NCBI RefSeq assembly: GCF_019266065.1
Contig: NZ_LPNR01000128.1
Coordinates: 1-46,446, forward strand
Origin: Nocardia sp. MH4
GTDB lineage: Bacteria; Actinomycetota; Actinomycetes; Mycobacteriales; Mycobacteriaceae
Reading direction: 5' to 3'
DNA length: 46,446 nucleotides
The position numbers were made by a program, and so were the translations under genes. Shown here piece by piece: positions 15,476-22,744 of the stretch. Below the pieces are notes generated by a model. The model ran no database searches. It saw only the letters and a list, made by a program, of their open reading frames with translations, and was not told where the DNA came from. Within the stretch, counting starts at the first letter, position 1, and the number at the start of each line of letters is the position of its first letter.

Positions 15476-16461
15476 TGGGGCACGCGATGAATTCCCAACG
15501 ACCGGTGCGGATCTGGTACGTCGCCGCACAACGACTGTGCAACTTCGGCTGCACCTATTGCGTGTCGACCGGCGACTGGGCCAAGAGCAGCCGTGAGGAC
15601 TGGCGGGCTCCACAAGACCGCAACAACTTCGCCGCCGTCGTCGACTGGATCGGTACCCGCCCCTTTCCGGTCGATGTCCGCCTCGGCACCCTCGGCGAAC
15701 CCTTCGCCTCCCCGGCATTCCTCGACCGCGCCGCCTGGCTCACCCACCAACCCGGCGTGCGGTTCGTCGAACTGCTGTCCAACGCCTCACTGATCGAACG
15801 CCGTCTGCCGAAACTGGAACCCCACGCCAACCTCGGCAAGCTCTCACTCTGGTTGACCTGGCACAGCGGGCAAATGCCGTTGGAGAAGTTCATCGCCGCC
15901 GCCGCGTTTGCCCAAGACACCTACGGCTGCTTCGTCGTCGTGAACGCCCTGCTATTCGCCAACCACGACACCACCACCATCGGCCGCGTCAAAGCCGCCG
16001 CCGAAGCGGCCGGGCTCCGGTTCAACCTCGACCTCGGCTACGACCCGTCGGTGCCCTCGAACAACTCCACCAGCGCCGATGCCACAGCCGCGGTGCCGGT
16101 GCTGCGCGACGGCAGCAACGTCCTTGACGTGGTCGCTGCCTGTGGCGGCGACACCGAACTCACCCGTGTCGCCCTGACCGGGCTGACCTCGCCCCAGCAC
16201 CGGGCGTGCCGGGCGGGCTCGGACTACGTGTTCCTCGACATCCACGGCGATGTCTACCGGTGCTCGCGCTACGCCACCCTAGGCAAGCACCGCTACGGCA
16301 ACGTCCTCGACCCCGACTTCGAGCTACACCTGCGCGAGAACACCTGGGCCCCATGCGAAGCCGCCACCGGGTGCGCTAACAAAGAGGACTTCCTCAACCT
16401 GCGCCTGGCCGAGCACCTCCGTCCGTCGGTCGTGCCCAGCCTCGGCTGGACCGACGCCTAG
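15472..16461 (+). CDS. Radical SAM/SPASM protein 2
   Basis: A 329-aa protein overlapping the previous stop by ATGA; ATG 15487 (MNSQRPVRIWYVAAQ) is an alternative start and aligns better with the usual distance to the cluster. The radical SAM motif is CNFGCTYC (C23, C27, C30). The barrel has RLGTLGEPFASPAF in the GxE position and the C-terminal region has cysteines at ACRAGSDYVFLDIHGDVYRCSRY and PCEAATGCANK, a SPASM/twitch-like auxiliary cluster domain. It lacks the RRE of its partner, so it may act second on the same peptide. Two different radical SAM enzymes imply at least two radical modifications. Confidence 0.87.
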   Translation: MMGHAMNSQRPVRIWYVAAQRLCNFGCTYCVSTGDWAKSSREDWRAPQDRNNFAAVVDWIGTRPFPVDVRLGTLGEPFASPAFLDRAAWLTHQPGVRFVELLSNASLIERRLPKLEPHANLGKLSLWLTWHSGQMPLEKFIAAAAFAQDTYGCFVVVNALLFANHDTTTIGRVKAAAEAAGLRFNLDLGYDPSVPSNNSTSADATAAVPVLRDGSNVLDVVAACGGDTELTRVALTGLTSPQHRACRAGSDYVFLDIHGDVYRCSRYATLGKHRYGNVLDPDFELHLRENTWAPCEAATGCANKEDFLNLRLAEHLRPSVVPSLGWTDA

Positions 16462-16508
16462 CACCCACCGATCACCCGTTATTCGCTCTTACACAAGGAG
16501 ATTCACCG

Positions 16509-17276
16509 ATGCTGCTCGCCGAGATGACCTGGCCCGACTTCGATGACCGCGCACATCAGGGTCGCGCGATCCTGCCGATCGGGGCAGTCGAACCCCACGG
16601 TCCGCACCTGCCGCTGGGCGCGGACACGATGATCAGCGACTACTTCGCCCGCCGCTTGGCCGCCGACATCGACGCACTGATCGTCCCGTCGATCGGCTAC
16701 GGCGTCGCCACCCCGTCTCAACGCCTCGGCGGAACCTTCCCCGGTGTCATCGCCGTCAGCGGCTCGACGTTCACCTTGCTCGTCACCGAGATCGCGTCCG
16801 CGCTGGCCGAACACGGTGTGCGACAACTCGTCATCGTCAACTCCGCCATCGACAACCTCAGCTTCCTGTGCGAAACGGCCCGCATCGTGACCGCCGCACA
16901 CCCCGGCACCCAGGTCATGATCGTGCAATGGTGGGACGTCGTCGGTGAAGGATTCCGCAACGCCCTCGCCACGGAAACAGGGGTCGCCCGCGGCGATGAC
17001 CACCACGCGGGAATGGTCGAATCCAGCCTGGTCATGCACGTCGCACCCGACACGACCCGCCCCGAACTCATCGATACCGACTCGACGGGGCTAGGAGCGC
17101 GTCGGTTCAGCTACGACGTGTTCCCGCTGCCCGCCGACGCCGCGACACCGTCGGGCATCGTCTACACCGCCCACACTGCCAGCGCCGAGATCGGCGTCCG
17201 GGTCGCCGACCAGGTCGCGCTCGAGATGGCGGCCGCGGTGCGGCTCGAATTCGGCATCGATACGGCGGGAGCGTGA
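16509..17276 (+). CDS. Creatininase-family amidohydrolase (MftE-like peptidase)
   Basis: 255 aa, with the best ribosome site of the operon (AAGGAG at 16496-16501). The creatininase metal motif is present: ILPIGAVEPHGPHLPLGAD, giving E28, H30, H33 and D39. HHAGMVESS supplies H166 and E171. The usual NGHGGN segment reads VNSAIDNLSF (110-119), so substrate contacts differ from creatininase itself. In mycofactocin biosynthesis the family member MftE removes the C-terminal dipeptide after radical SAM modification. By analogy this enzyme should trim or release the modified core from the precursor. It overlaps the next gene by GTGA. Confidence 0.9.
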   Translation: MLLAEMTWPDFDDRAHQGRAILPIGAVEPHGPHLPLGADTMISDYFARRLAADIDALIVPSIGYGVATPSQRLGGTFPGVIAVSGSTFTLLVTEIASALAEHGVRQLVIVNSAIDNLSFLCETARIVTAAHPGTQVMIVQWWDVVGEGFRNALATETGVARGDDHHAGMVESSLVMHVAPDTTRPELIDTDSTGLGARRFSYDVFPLPADAATPSGIVYTAHTASAEIGVRVADQVALEMAAAVRLEFGIDTAGA

Positions 17277-18481
17277 TCACGATGCTCGCACCCGACACAC
17301 ACTTCCTGTTCTCCCCGTCGGCGACCTATCCGAACCCGGTGGCGTGCCTGATCAACCGCGACGCCGAGATCGTCCACGCGTGGAGCAGCGATCTCGACCA
17401 ACCCGACCCCTCGACCGCGCCACCGGGGTACCTGCGTGGATGGAACCACGTCGAACTCGGCGCCGACGGCGCCTTATATGCCACGGTGCCGTTGCACTCG
17501 CTGTTGAAGCTGGCGCCGGATTCCTCGCTGATCTGGCGGGCCGAGCTACCCGTCCACCACGACCTCGACATCACCCACACCGGTCAGGTCTTTGTCCTCA
17601 CCGAGCAACCCCGTCTCCTCGGCGGGCCCGGCGATCCGTTCGTCCTGCTCGACAACTCGATCACCGTCCTCGACGACGTCACCGGCGCGACCACCGCGAC
17701 CCACTCGCTGTTCGACCTGCTGATGAGCGACGCCAATCTGTCGGTGGTGATCGCCAGCCATATCGACCGCCGTCGCCGATCCCCGCACCACCACGCGGCC
17801 CGAGCGATCTATCACGACCTCGCCTGCGCCGGTTCGGTCCAACCGGGGCGTGACGCATCCCGGCTGCTGCGTGACGTACCGGGTTCTCCGGCAGATCTTC
17901 TGCACGCCAACACCATCGAGGTATTGCGGGCGCATCCGGCCGGGTTGTGGAGCGTGGGCGATGTGCTGGTCTCGATGCGCGAGCTCGACACCATCGTGGT
18001 CGTGGACCTGTCCGGCAACCGGGTGCGGTGGTGGTGGGGTCCCGGCGAGCTGTCGGGCCAACACCAGCCGACGATGCTGGCAGACGGGCACCTACTGGTG
18101 TTCGACAACGGCCAACGCCGCGGGTTCTCCCGCGTCGTCGAGGTTGATCCAATACGGCATGCGATCAGCTGGCAGCACCTCGCCGACCCGGCACGGAACC
18201 TGTTCTGTGCCGTGGCCGGCGGCGCCGAACCGCTCGCGGGCGGCAGCATCCTGATCAGCGACGCCCAAGCAGGTCAGGCGCTCGAAGTGGCCCGCGACGG
18301 TTACACCGCGTGGGCAGTGCGGACTCTGACCGCCGCCGGTGAACGCGCCCAGTTCTACCGAATGGCGGCCGTCGCGCCCACGACCGCCGCGTCGGTGCTC
18401 GGCCCGACCGATGGCCCTGCCACCCGATCGGCCCGCGATCTGGTGCGCTGCGAACTGCTCGACCTCGCGAGGACACCATGA
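17273..18481 (+). CDS. Arylsulfotransferase (ASST)-like beta-propeller protein, cytoplasmic
   Basis: 402 aa, GTG start overlapping the previous stop (ATG 17282 is possible). The sequence has repeated beta-propeller blades and ASST-family landmarks: ARAIYHDLACAG and DLLHANTIEVL mid-protein, WSVGDVLVSMRELDTIVVVD, then WWWGPGELSGQHQPTMLADG and HLLVFDNGQRRGFSRVVEVD. Bacterial ASST enzymes move sulfate between phenols and are usually exported; here there is no signal peptide. It may sulfate a Tyr/Trp-derived group on the peptide product or use the propeller for another reaction. No PAPS-type sulfotransferase or sulfate activation gene is nearby, in keeping with an aryl-sulfate donor mechanism or another activity. 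Confidence 0.75.
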   Translation: MITMLAPDTHFLFSPSATYPNPVACLINRDAEIVHAWSSDLDQPDPSTAPPGYLRGWNHVELGADGALYATVPLHSLLKLAPDSSLIWRAELPVHHDLDITHTGQVFVLTEQPRLLGGPGDPFVLLDNSITVLDDVTGATTATHSLFDLLMSDANLSVVIASHIDRRRRSPHHHAARAIYHDLACAGSVQPGRDASRLLRDVPGSPADLLHANTIEVLRAHPAGLWSVGDVLVSMRELDTIVVVDLSGNRVRWWWGPGELSGQHQPTMLADGHLLVFDNGQRRGFSRVVEVDPIRHAISWQHLADPARNLFCAVAGGAEPLAGGSILISDAQAGQALEVARDGYTAWAVRTLTAAGERAQFYRMAAVAPTTAASVLGPTDGPATRSARDLVRCELLDLARTP

Positions 18482-19407
18482 TCAGCGTCATCATCCCCAC
18501 CCTCAACCGGCCCGGTCCCTTGAACCGTGCTCTGCGCAGCCTCGCACGCCAGGAATTGACCGACTTCGAAGTCATCGTCGTCGACGACGGAGGCACGTCA
18601 CCCGTGCGCCCGGTCACCGACAGCTGGCGCACGGCGCTGCCGATCCGCTTGATCGAGACAGACCACTGCGGCGTCTCGGCCGCCCGCAACACCGCGATGG
18701 CCGCAGCGAACGGCGAATACGTCGCCTTCCTTGACGATGACGACATCGTGTTCCCCCGACACCTGCGCGCCGCCCACACGGTGCTCGACCGCGGCACCGC
18801 TGACGTGGTCTATGGCGGCGCGCTCGTCAGCTCCCGATGGATCGAATCCATTCCCCGCAACGTCCGCTGGCTGCCACGCAAGGACTACGAGTTCGACAGC
18901 CGATTCCTGCTGTGCGCCAATTTCATTCACACAGGCTCGCTCGTGTGCCGCAACTTCACCGACACCGCCGCCCAGTTCACCGAGTCGATGACCCACTGCG
19001 AGGACTGGGACCTGTGGCTGGCCTTGCACACCAGCCTCGGCTACCGGTTCGCCTACCTCGGCGAAACCACCAGCGTCTATCACCAGGTGCCCCAGTGCGG
19101 CGGTGCGGTCTCGGCGGCCTACCTGTCGAGCCCGACGCCGTTCACCCTCGCCCGCCGCAACATGTTTCGCACGTGGCCGAGCACCGACCCGCAGATTGTC
19201 GACTACCGTGCCTGGTTCACCGAGTTCGACGCACGCCTGGACCGACTCATCGAAGACGGCCGACCGGCCCCGGCCCATATTTACGAGTCAGCGGTGCGCA
19301 CGCTGCACCACCGCTTCGTCACCGGTCATCGTGCCGATCACGCCGTGCTGGATTCGCTTCTGCCCGAACACCACTCAGCCCACCGTCAACCAGCAAGGGT
19401 CAGGTAG
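18478..19407 (+). CDS. Family 2 glycosyltransferase
   Basis: 309 aa, ATGA overlap with the previous gene. A GT-A fold begins at once: MISVIIPTLNRPGPLNRALRS, VIVVDDGG (33-39) and GVSAARNTAM, with the metal-binding acidic run AFLDDDD at 84-89. The later EDWDLWLAL segment is the usual catalytic-base region of GT2 enzymes. No membrane segments are visible, so it acts in the cytoplasm, probably on the peptide product or a derived small molecule. Mycofactocin clusters also have a glycosyltransferase (MftF, which builds an oligoglucoside), which strengthens the parallel. Confidence 0.92.
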   Translation: MISVIIPTLNRPGPLNRALRSLARQELTDFEVIVVDDGGTSPVRPVTDSWRTALPIRLIETDHCGVSAARNTAMAAANGEYVAFLDDDDIVFPRHLRAAHTVLDRGTADVVYGGALVSSRWIESIPRNVRWLPRKDYEFDSRFLLCANFIHTGSLVCRNFTDTAAQFTESMTHCEDWDLWLALHTSLGYRFAYLGETTSVYHQVPQCGGAVSAAYLSSPTPFTLARRNMFRTWPSTDPQIVDYRAWFTEFDARLDRLIEDGRPAPAHIYESAVRTLHHRFVTGHRADHAVLDSLLPEHHSAHRQPARVR

Positions 19408-19410
19408 CCG

Positions 19411-20136
19411 ATGCGCACCGATGACACTGTCACCACGTCCTATGACCAGCACGCCGCCGCGTTCGCCCAGGAGGCAGCCCACAGCCCCTACAACGCGCAC
19501 TACGACCGCCCCGCGGTCTTGGACCTGTTGGGCGAGCTCACCGACCGCGTCGTCCTCGACGCCGGGTGCGGCCCCGGCCTCTACGTCACCGACCTGCTCG
19601 CTCGCGGCGCCCACGTCATCGCCGTCGATGCCTCCGCGAACATGATCGACCTCGCCCGCCGACACGTCGCCGGGCAGATCACCCTGCGCCAGCACGACCT
19701 CACCGATCCCCTGTATTGGCTGTCCAACAACACTGTCGACATCGTCCTACTCGCCCTGGTCATCCACTACATCGACGACCGGATCGCGCTGCTGCGCGAG
19801 CTGCACCGCGTCTTGCGTCCCGGCGGGTACCTGATCGTGTCCACCAGCCACCCGACCGCGGACTGGCTCACCGCCGAGGGCAGCTACTTCGACACCGGAT
19901 GGGTGCAACAACGGTGGTCGTGCGGCATCACGCACCGCTTCTGGCATCAACCGTTGCAGGCATGGTGCGCGGAGTTCACCGCGGCCGGTTTCACCATCGA
20001 CGCGATCACCGAGCACCAGCCCGCCGCCGAGATGGCTCGAACCCACCCCGCCGAGTTCGAAACCCTCACCCGCCAGCCTGGTTTCATCGCCTACCGGCTC
20101 GCCAAACCGACCAGCGGAACCGACGGCGATGCCTGA
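19411..20136 (+). CDS. Class I SAM-dependent methyltransferase
   Basis: 241 aa starting 3 bases after the glycosyltransferase stop. SAM motif I is VVLDAGCGPG (47-56), with the acidic residue at the end of beta-2 in HVIAVDASANMI, and VDIVLLALVIHYI plus RVLRPGGYLIVSTSHP as later motifs. The C-terminal part (YFDTGWVQQRW, FWHQPLQAW) is probably the substrate side. It would add a methyl group to the pathway product. Its last 140 bases have a diverged, broken copy at 21760. It overlaps the kinase gene by 8 bases. Confidence 0.92.
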   Translation: MRTDDTVTTSYDQHAAAFAQEAAHSPYNAHYDRPAVLDLLGELTDRVVLDAGCGPGLYVTDLLARGAHVIAVDASANMIDLARRHVAGQITLRQHDLTDPLYWLSNNTVDIVLLALVIHYIDDRIALLRELHRVLRPGGYLIVSTSHPTADWLTAEGSYFDTGWVQQRWSCGITHRFWHQPLQAWCAEFTAAGFTIDAITEHQPAAEMARTHPAEFETLTRQPGFIAYRLAKPTSGTDGDA

Positions 20137-20728
20137 CGTGCCAAAATTCGTCATGGCCAATTCCCCGCATTCTCCAGTGCTCGTCGTCGTCAGCGGGCCC
20201 CCGGGATCGGGCAAATCCACCCTCGCTCACGCCCTCGCCGCCGAAATCGGTGTCCCCGCGATCGTCCGCGATGAGATCAAACAGGGCATGGTCCAGGCCG
20301 CCACAGACCGAGTCACCGACTACGACGACCTGAATATCCCCGTACTGCACGCCTTCTTCGGCGTCTTGACCCTGCTGGCGCGCGCCGGGGTCAGCGTAGT
20401 GGCCGAGGCTGCGTTCCAGGACAAGTTGTGGCGTCCGGGCCTGACCGCGCTGGCTGAATTCGCCGAGATCCGCGTCATTCACTGCACCGCGCCGCAATCG
20501 GTCCTGCACGAACGTATCGCCCACCGCGTGGGGAGTGATCCTCACCGGCAAGCGCACAACGACCAGGGTCTCCTCGCGGCGATCGCCGCTGGTGGCCAAC
20601 CCGTCGGCGCGTTCGTGCCGGTGAATATGGACGTCGCGGAACTGGCGGTCGACACCACCGACGGGTACCAGCCCGGTCTCAAAGCGATCACCCAATTCGC
20701 CACCCAACCGGCCCAGGGCAAGGCCTGA
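20129..20728 (+). CDS. P-loop NTPase/kinase (AAA_33/zeta-like)
   Basis: 199 aa. Walker A is SGPPGSGKST (22-31), followed by IVRDEIKQGM, a motif typical of small-molecule kinases and zeta-toxin-like ATPases, and GVSVVAEAAFQ as a Walker B-like strand. HERIAHRVGSDPHRQAHND looks like a lid with arginines. It overlaps the methyltransferase gene, so it belongs to the operon. It may phosphorylate a hydroxyl on the product, for tailoring or for self-protection. The N-terminal 15 residues are not conserved in character; an inner start at ATG 20153 (MANSPHSPVLVVVSG) is possible. Confidence 0.85.
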   Translation: MPDVPKFVMANSPHSPVLVVVSGPPGSGKSTLAHALAAEIGVPAIVRDEIKQGMVQAATDRVTDYDDLNIPVLHAFFGVLTLLARAGVSVVAEAAFQDKLWRPGLTALAEFAEIRVIHCTAPQSVLHERIAHRVGSDPHRQAHNDQGLLAAIAAGGQPVGAFVPVNMDVAELAVDTTDGYQPGLKAITQFATQPAQGKA

Positions 20729-20773
20729 TCGCGGCGCTGCTCCGGCACCAGAGATCTGGCCACGCGCCGAATT

Positions 20774-20799
20774 GTCAGTAGTGACGCGTCGCTACTGAC
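20774..20799. repeat. 26-bp near-perfect palindrome
   Basis: GTCAGTAG-T-GACGCGTC-G-CTACTGAC reads the same on both strands except for one T/G position. Its right arm CGCTACTGACA (20790-20800) recurs exactly at 20891-20901. It lies 45 bases after the kinase stop. It could be a recombination site, a regulator binding site or a remnant of an element end. Confidence 0.6.
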
Positions 20800-20882
20800 A
20801 TCTCCACGGGGTTCCCGAAGGATTCCGCGCACGCGCGCACGCGCGCAGAACCGGTCCTTGACCTGCGGTTTACTAACGTTCC

Positions 20883-20947
20883 GTGACGAACGCTACTGAC
20901 ACGAGTGACGAACCCCCAGGTCGCCAACTGACATCCAAATGACGAAT
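20883..20947. repeat. Iteron-like TGACGAA repeats
   Basis: GTGACGAAC occurs at 20883-20891 and 20905-20913, exactly 22 bases apart (two helical turns), and the related TGACGAAT at 20940-20947. CGCTACTGAC lies between the first two. The regular phasing suggests a protein-binding array. Confidence 0.45.
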
Positions 20948-21262
20948 CTCACCGCGCGGGATGCCGAAGACGCGTCGTTGACTCAATATGTGATTCGATT
21001 CATATATTCAGGCGCTAAATCCTGTCTGAACTGCGACTATCTCAAGGTTCGAAGGGAACGAGGCTTGCGGCTTGTACCGGATCAGTCCATCGTGAAACCT
21101 GCGAGGTATGACCCTGATGGACTTCGCTCACAGTGCTTTCGCGGCCATCGTCGTGCTGAAAGCTCCTTGGGCACTTGCAGTGGCAGTCGCTACACTTCAC
21201 CCCGATCCTGCTAGGCGCGACGCGGCCCGACAGACCTTGCGGATCATCAGGGGAGGACGGTG

Positions 21263-21649
21263 ATGGCCGACAGCTTGGTTAGCTATCTTCGTCGCCAGCC
21301 CCATGCGCGGAAGATGCTCGAGATCCTCGGAACGGTAGGTTCCATGTGGGACTACGAGTTACGCGAACGGACGTATGCGGGCGGCAGTTGTCCGTTCGGC
21401 ATCGCCTTCGGAGGGTTGCTGAATAGAGACATGGTGTGGGTACAGGGGCATCATCTCTACCGACGTCGCGTGGGTATCACTATGCGCGGACGGCGTGAGC
21501 TTGTTCGCTGGCGGACGTCGGAGCGGGCGGCGCATTCAAGGTGTTTGCCCGCCGCCGATGCTAAATCCGCGTCTGGAGGCCCGCCTGTGCGATTCGACCA
21601 GTTCGAGACCCACCAGTACCAGCGAACACGGCGACCGAAGACGAATTAG
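21263..21649 (+). CDS. Hypothetical protein, winged-helix-like
   Basis: 128 aa, ATG 21263 preceded by GGGAGG (21251-21256). The pattern YLRRQPHARKMLEILGTVGSMWDYELRERTY ... HHLYRRRVGITMRGRRELVRW resembles a small winged-helix domain (helices, then a wing ending in an arginine-rich strand). The last 40 residues look disordered or out of family and may reflect decay. I do not recognise a family. It stands alone between the RiPP-like operon and the pseudogene fragments. Confidence 0.5.
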   Translation: MADSLVSYLRRQPHARKMLEILGTVGSMWDYELRERTYAGGSCPFGIAFGGLLNRDMVWVQGHHLYRRRVGITMRGRRELVRWRTSERAAHSRCLPAADAKSASGGPPVRFDQFETHQYQRTRRPKTN

Positions 21650-21759
21650 TGGCCCGCGAGATCGGCTATTGCGAAGAACGGCCACCGAGCTGAGACACAA
21701 TGGCCCGTCAGTGCGAAGGGTCGGGATGCGCCGGACTGCGTCCGCGATGGATTAATGGG

Positions 21760-22095
21760 ATCGACGCGATCACCGAGCACCAGCCCGCCGCCGAGATGGC
21801 CCGAACCCACCCCGCCGAATATGAAACCCTCACCCGCCAGCCTGGTTTCATCGCCTACCGACTAGCCAAACCGGCCACCAGCGATGGTGGGATCGACGAC
21901 GATGCCTGACGTGCTAAATCCGTCGTGGCGAACTCCCCGCATTTTCCAGTGCTCGTCGTCAGCGGGCCCCGGGATCGGGCAAGTCCACCCTCGCTCACAC
22001 CCTGGCCACGGAAATGGGTGTACTGGCGATCATCCGAGATGAGCTCAAACAGGGCATGGTCCAGGCCACCACAGACCGAGTCACCGACTACGACG
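21760..22095 (+). pseudogene. Frameshifted relic of a second methyltransferase-kinase pair
   Basis: This stretch is a diverged copy of 19996-20327: the last 45 or so codons of the methyltransferase (IDAITEHQPAAEMARTHPAEYETLTRQPGFIAYRLAKP) and the first part of the kinase. The methyltransferase tail stays in frame to its stop at 21907-21909. The kinase part has lost single bases near the start (CTAAATCC for CCAAAATTC) and in the P-loop (GGGCCCCGGG for GGGCCCCCGGG), so it cannot make the kinase. Homology begins and ends abruptly. It is the remains of a related cluster or of a duplication. Confidence 0.88.
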
Positions 22096-22136
22096 TCTGT
22101 CCGTTGTACATCCCTTCGGAAGTGCTTGGGCGCCCG

Positions 22137-22649
22137 CTAACGATCCGTGCGTGTCGGGTCACTTCGGTGCAGACGAGCGCTTGCCGCGTTGCGCGTCGCG
22201 TCGATTTGGCGATCGTTGGCGCACGCGCGGTACCACAAATCGTGCGCCACCAGATAGGTCGGATCGGCGGTGACCGGGTTCTCGGAAGCCGCACCTGTCG
22301 TGCTACCGCACCGAGTGCATGGGAACGCAGACGACGAATCCAGGAATCGAGCCAGTTTCTCCTGGAAATTCGCCGGATGACCCATGCTGTCTACTCCGAC
22401 ATCGAGTGCGTGCCCGCAGGCGAACCGCATGGGTACCCAGAACAGCTCCGTGGGGTCGGTCGTTGGTAGTTGTGCGTCGGACCGAAGTCCTTGCTGCTGA
22501 CCCCATCGCGCGCGCTGCCGTGCCTGCTCGTCCGGTACTGATCCCGTCACCACTACCTCCCGATATGTCGTATTCGGTCCACCCGCATCATCGACCCATA
22601 CAGATACGCAGCTGCGACGATAGGCGTTGCGTCTCCCTACAGCGCGCAC
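22137..22649 (-). CDS. Hypothetical protein with zinc-ribbon-like cysteines
   Basis: Up to 170 aa; the start is uncertain and the first 40 residues may not be translated. The middle is protein-like: ELFWVPMRFACGHALDVGVDS then FPCTRCGSTTG, where C-G-H and C-x-x-C could bind zinc, and YLVAHDLWYRACANDRQIDA. I do not recognise the family. It lies beside the integrase gene on the same strand, as small accessory genes of integrated elements often do. It overlaps no other credible gene. Confidence 0.5.
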   Translation of the reverse strand: MRAVGRRNAYRRSCVSVWVDDAGGPNTTYREVVVTGSVPDEQARQRARWGQQQGLRSDAQLPTTDPTELFWVPMRFACGHALDVGVDSMGHPANFQEKLARFLDSSSAFPCTRCGSTTGAASENPVTADPTYLVAHDLWYRACANDRQIDATRNAASARLHRSDPTRTDR

Positions 22650-22744
22650 GAATCCGTTTGCAGCCGAGGGTACGCACTGCCAACTAGCCGCCTACGGTGC
22701 GGTGAAGTTGGCCACCGATATGCGATCCCGATACCGGAAGGGCA

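Larger units (their letters stand above)
20729..21259. other. Gene-poor decayed region after the RiPP-like operon
   Basis: About 530 bases without a gene I can support; a 91-codon frame from 20939 has no coding character. It has lower GC than the flanks, an alternating GCGCAC run at 20826-20846, a large palindrome and short repeats (listed separately). It looks like an island junction. Confidence 0.5.

Noticed and set aside
20826..20846. Alternating GC/AC run as a functional Z-DNA element
   Set aside because: Only about 20 bases, and such runs are common in high-GC genomes; noted only as part of the junction zone.
20939..21214. 91-codon frame in the junction zone
   Set aside because: No ribosome site, weak third-position GC and no recognisable pattern.
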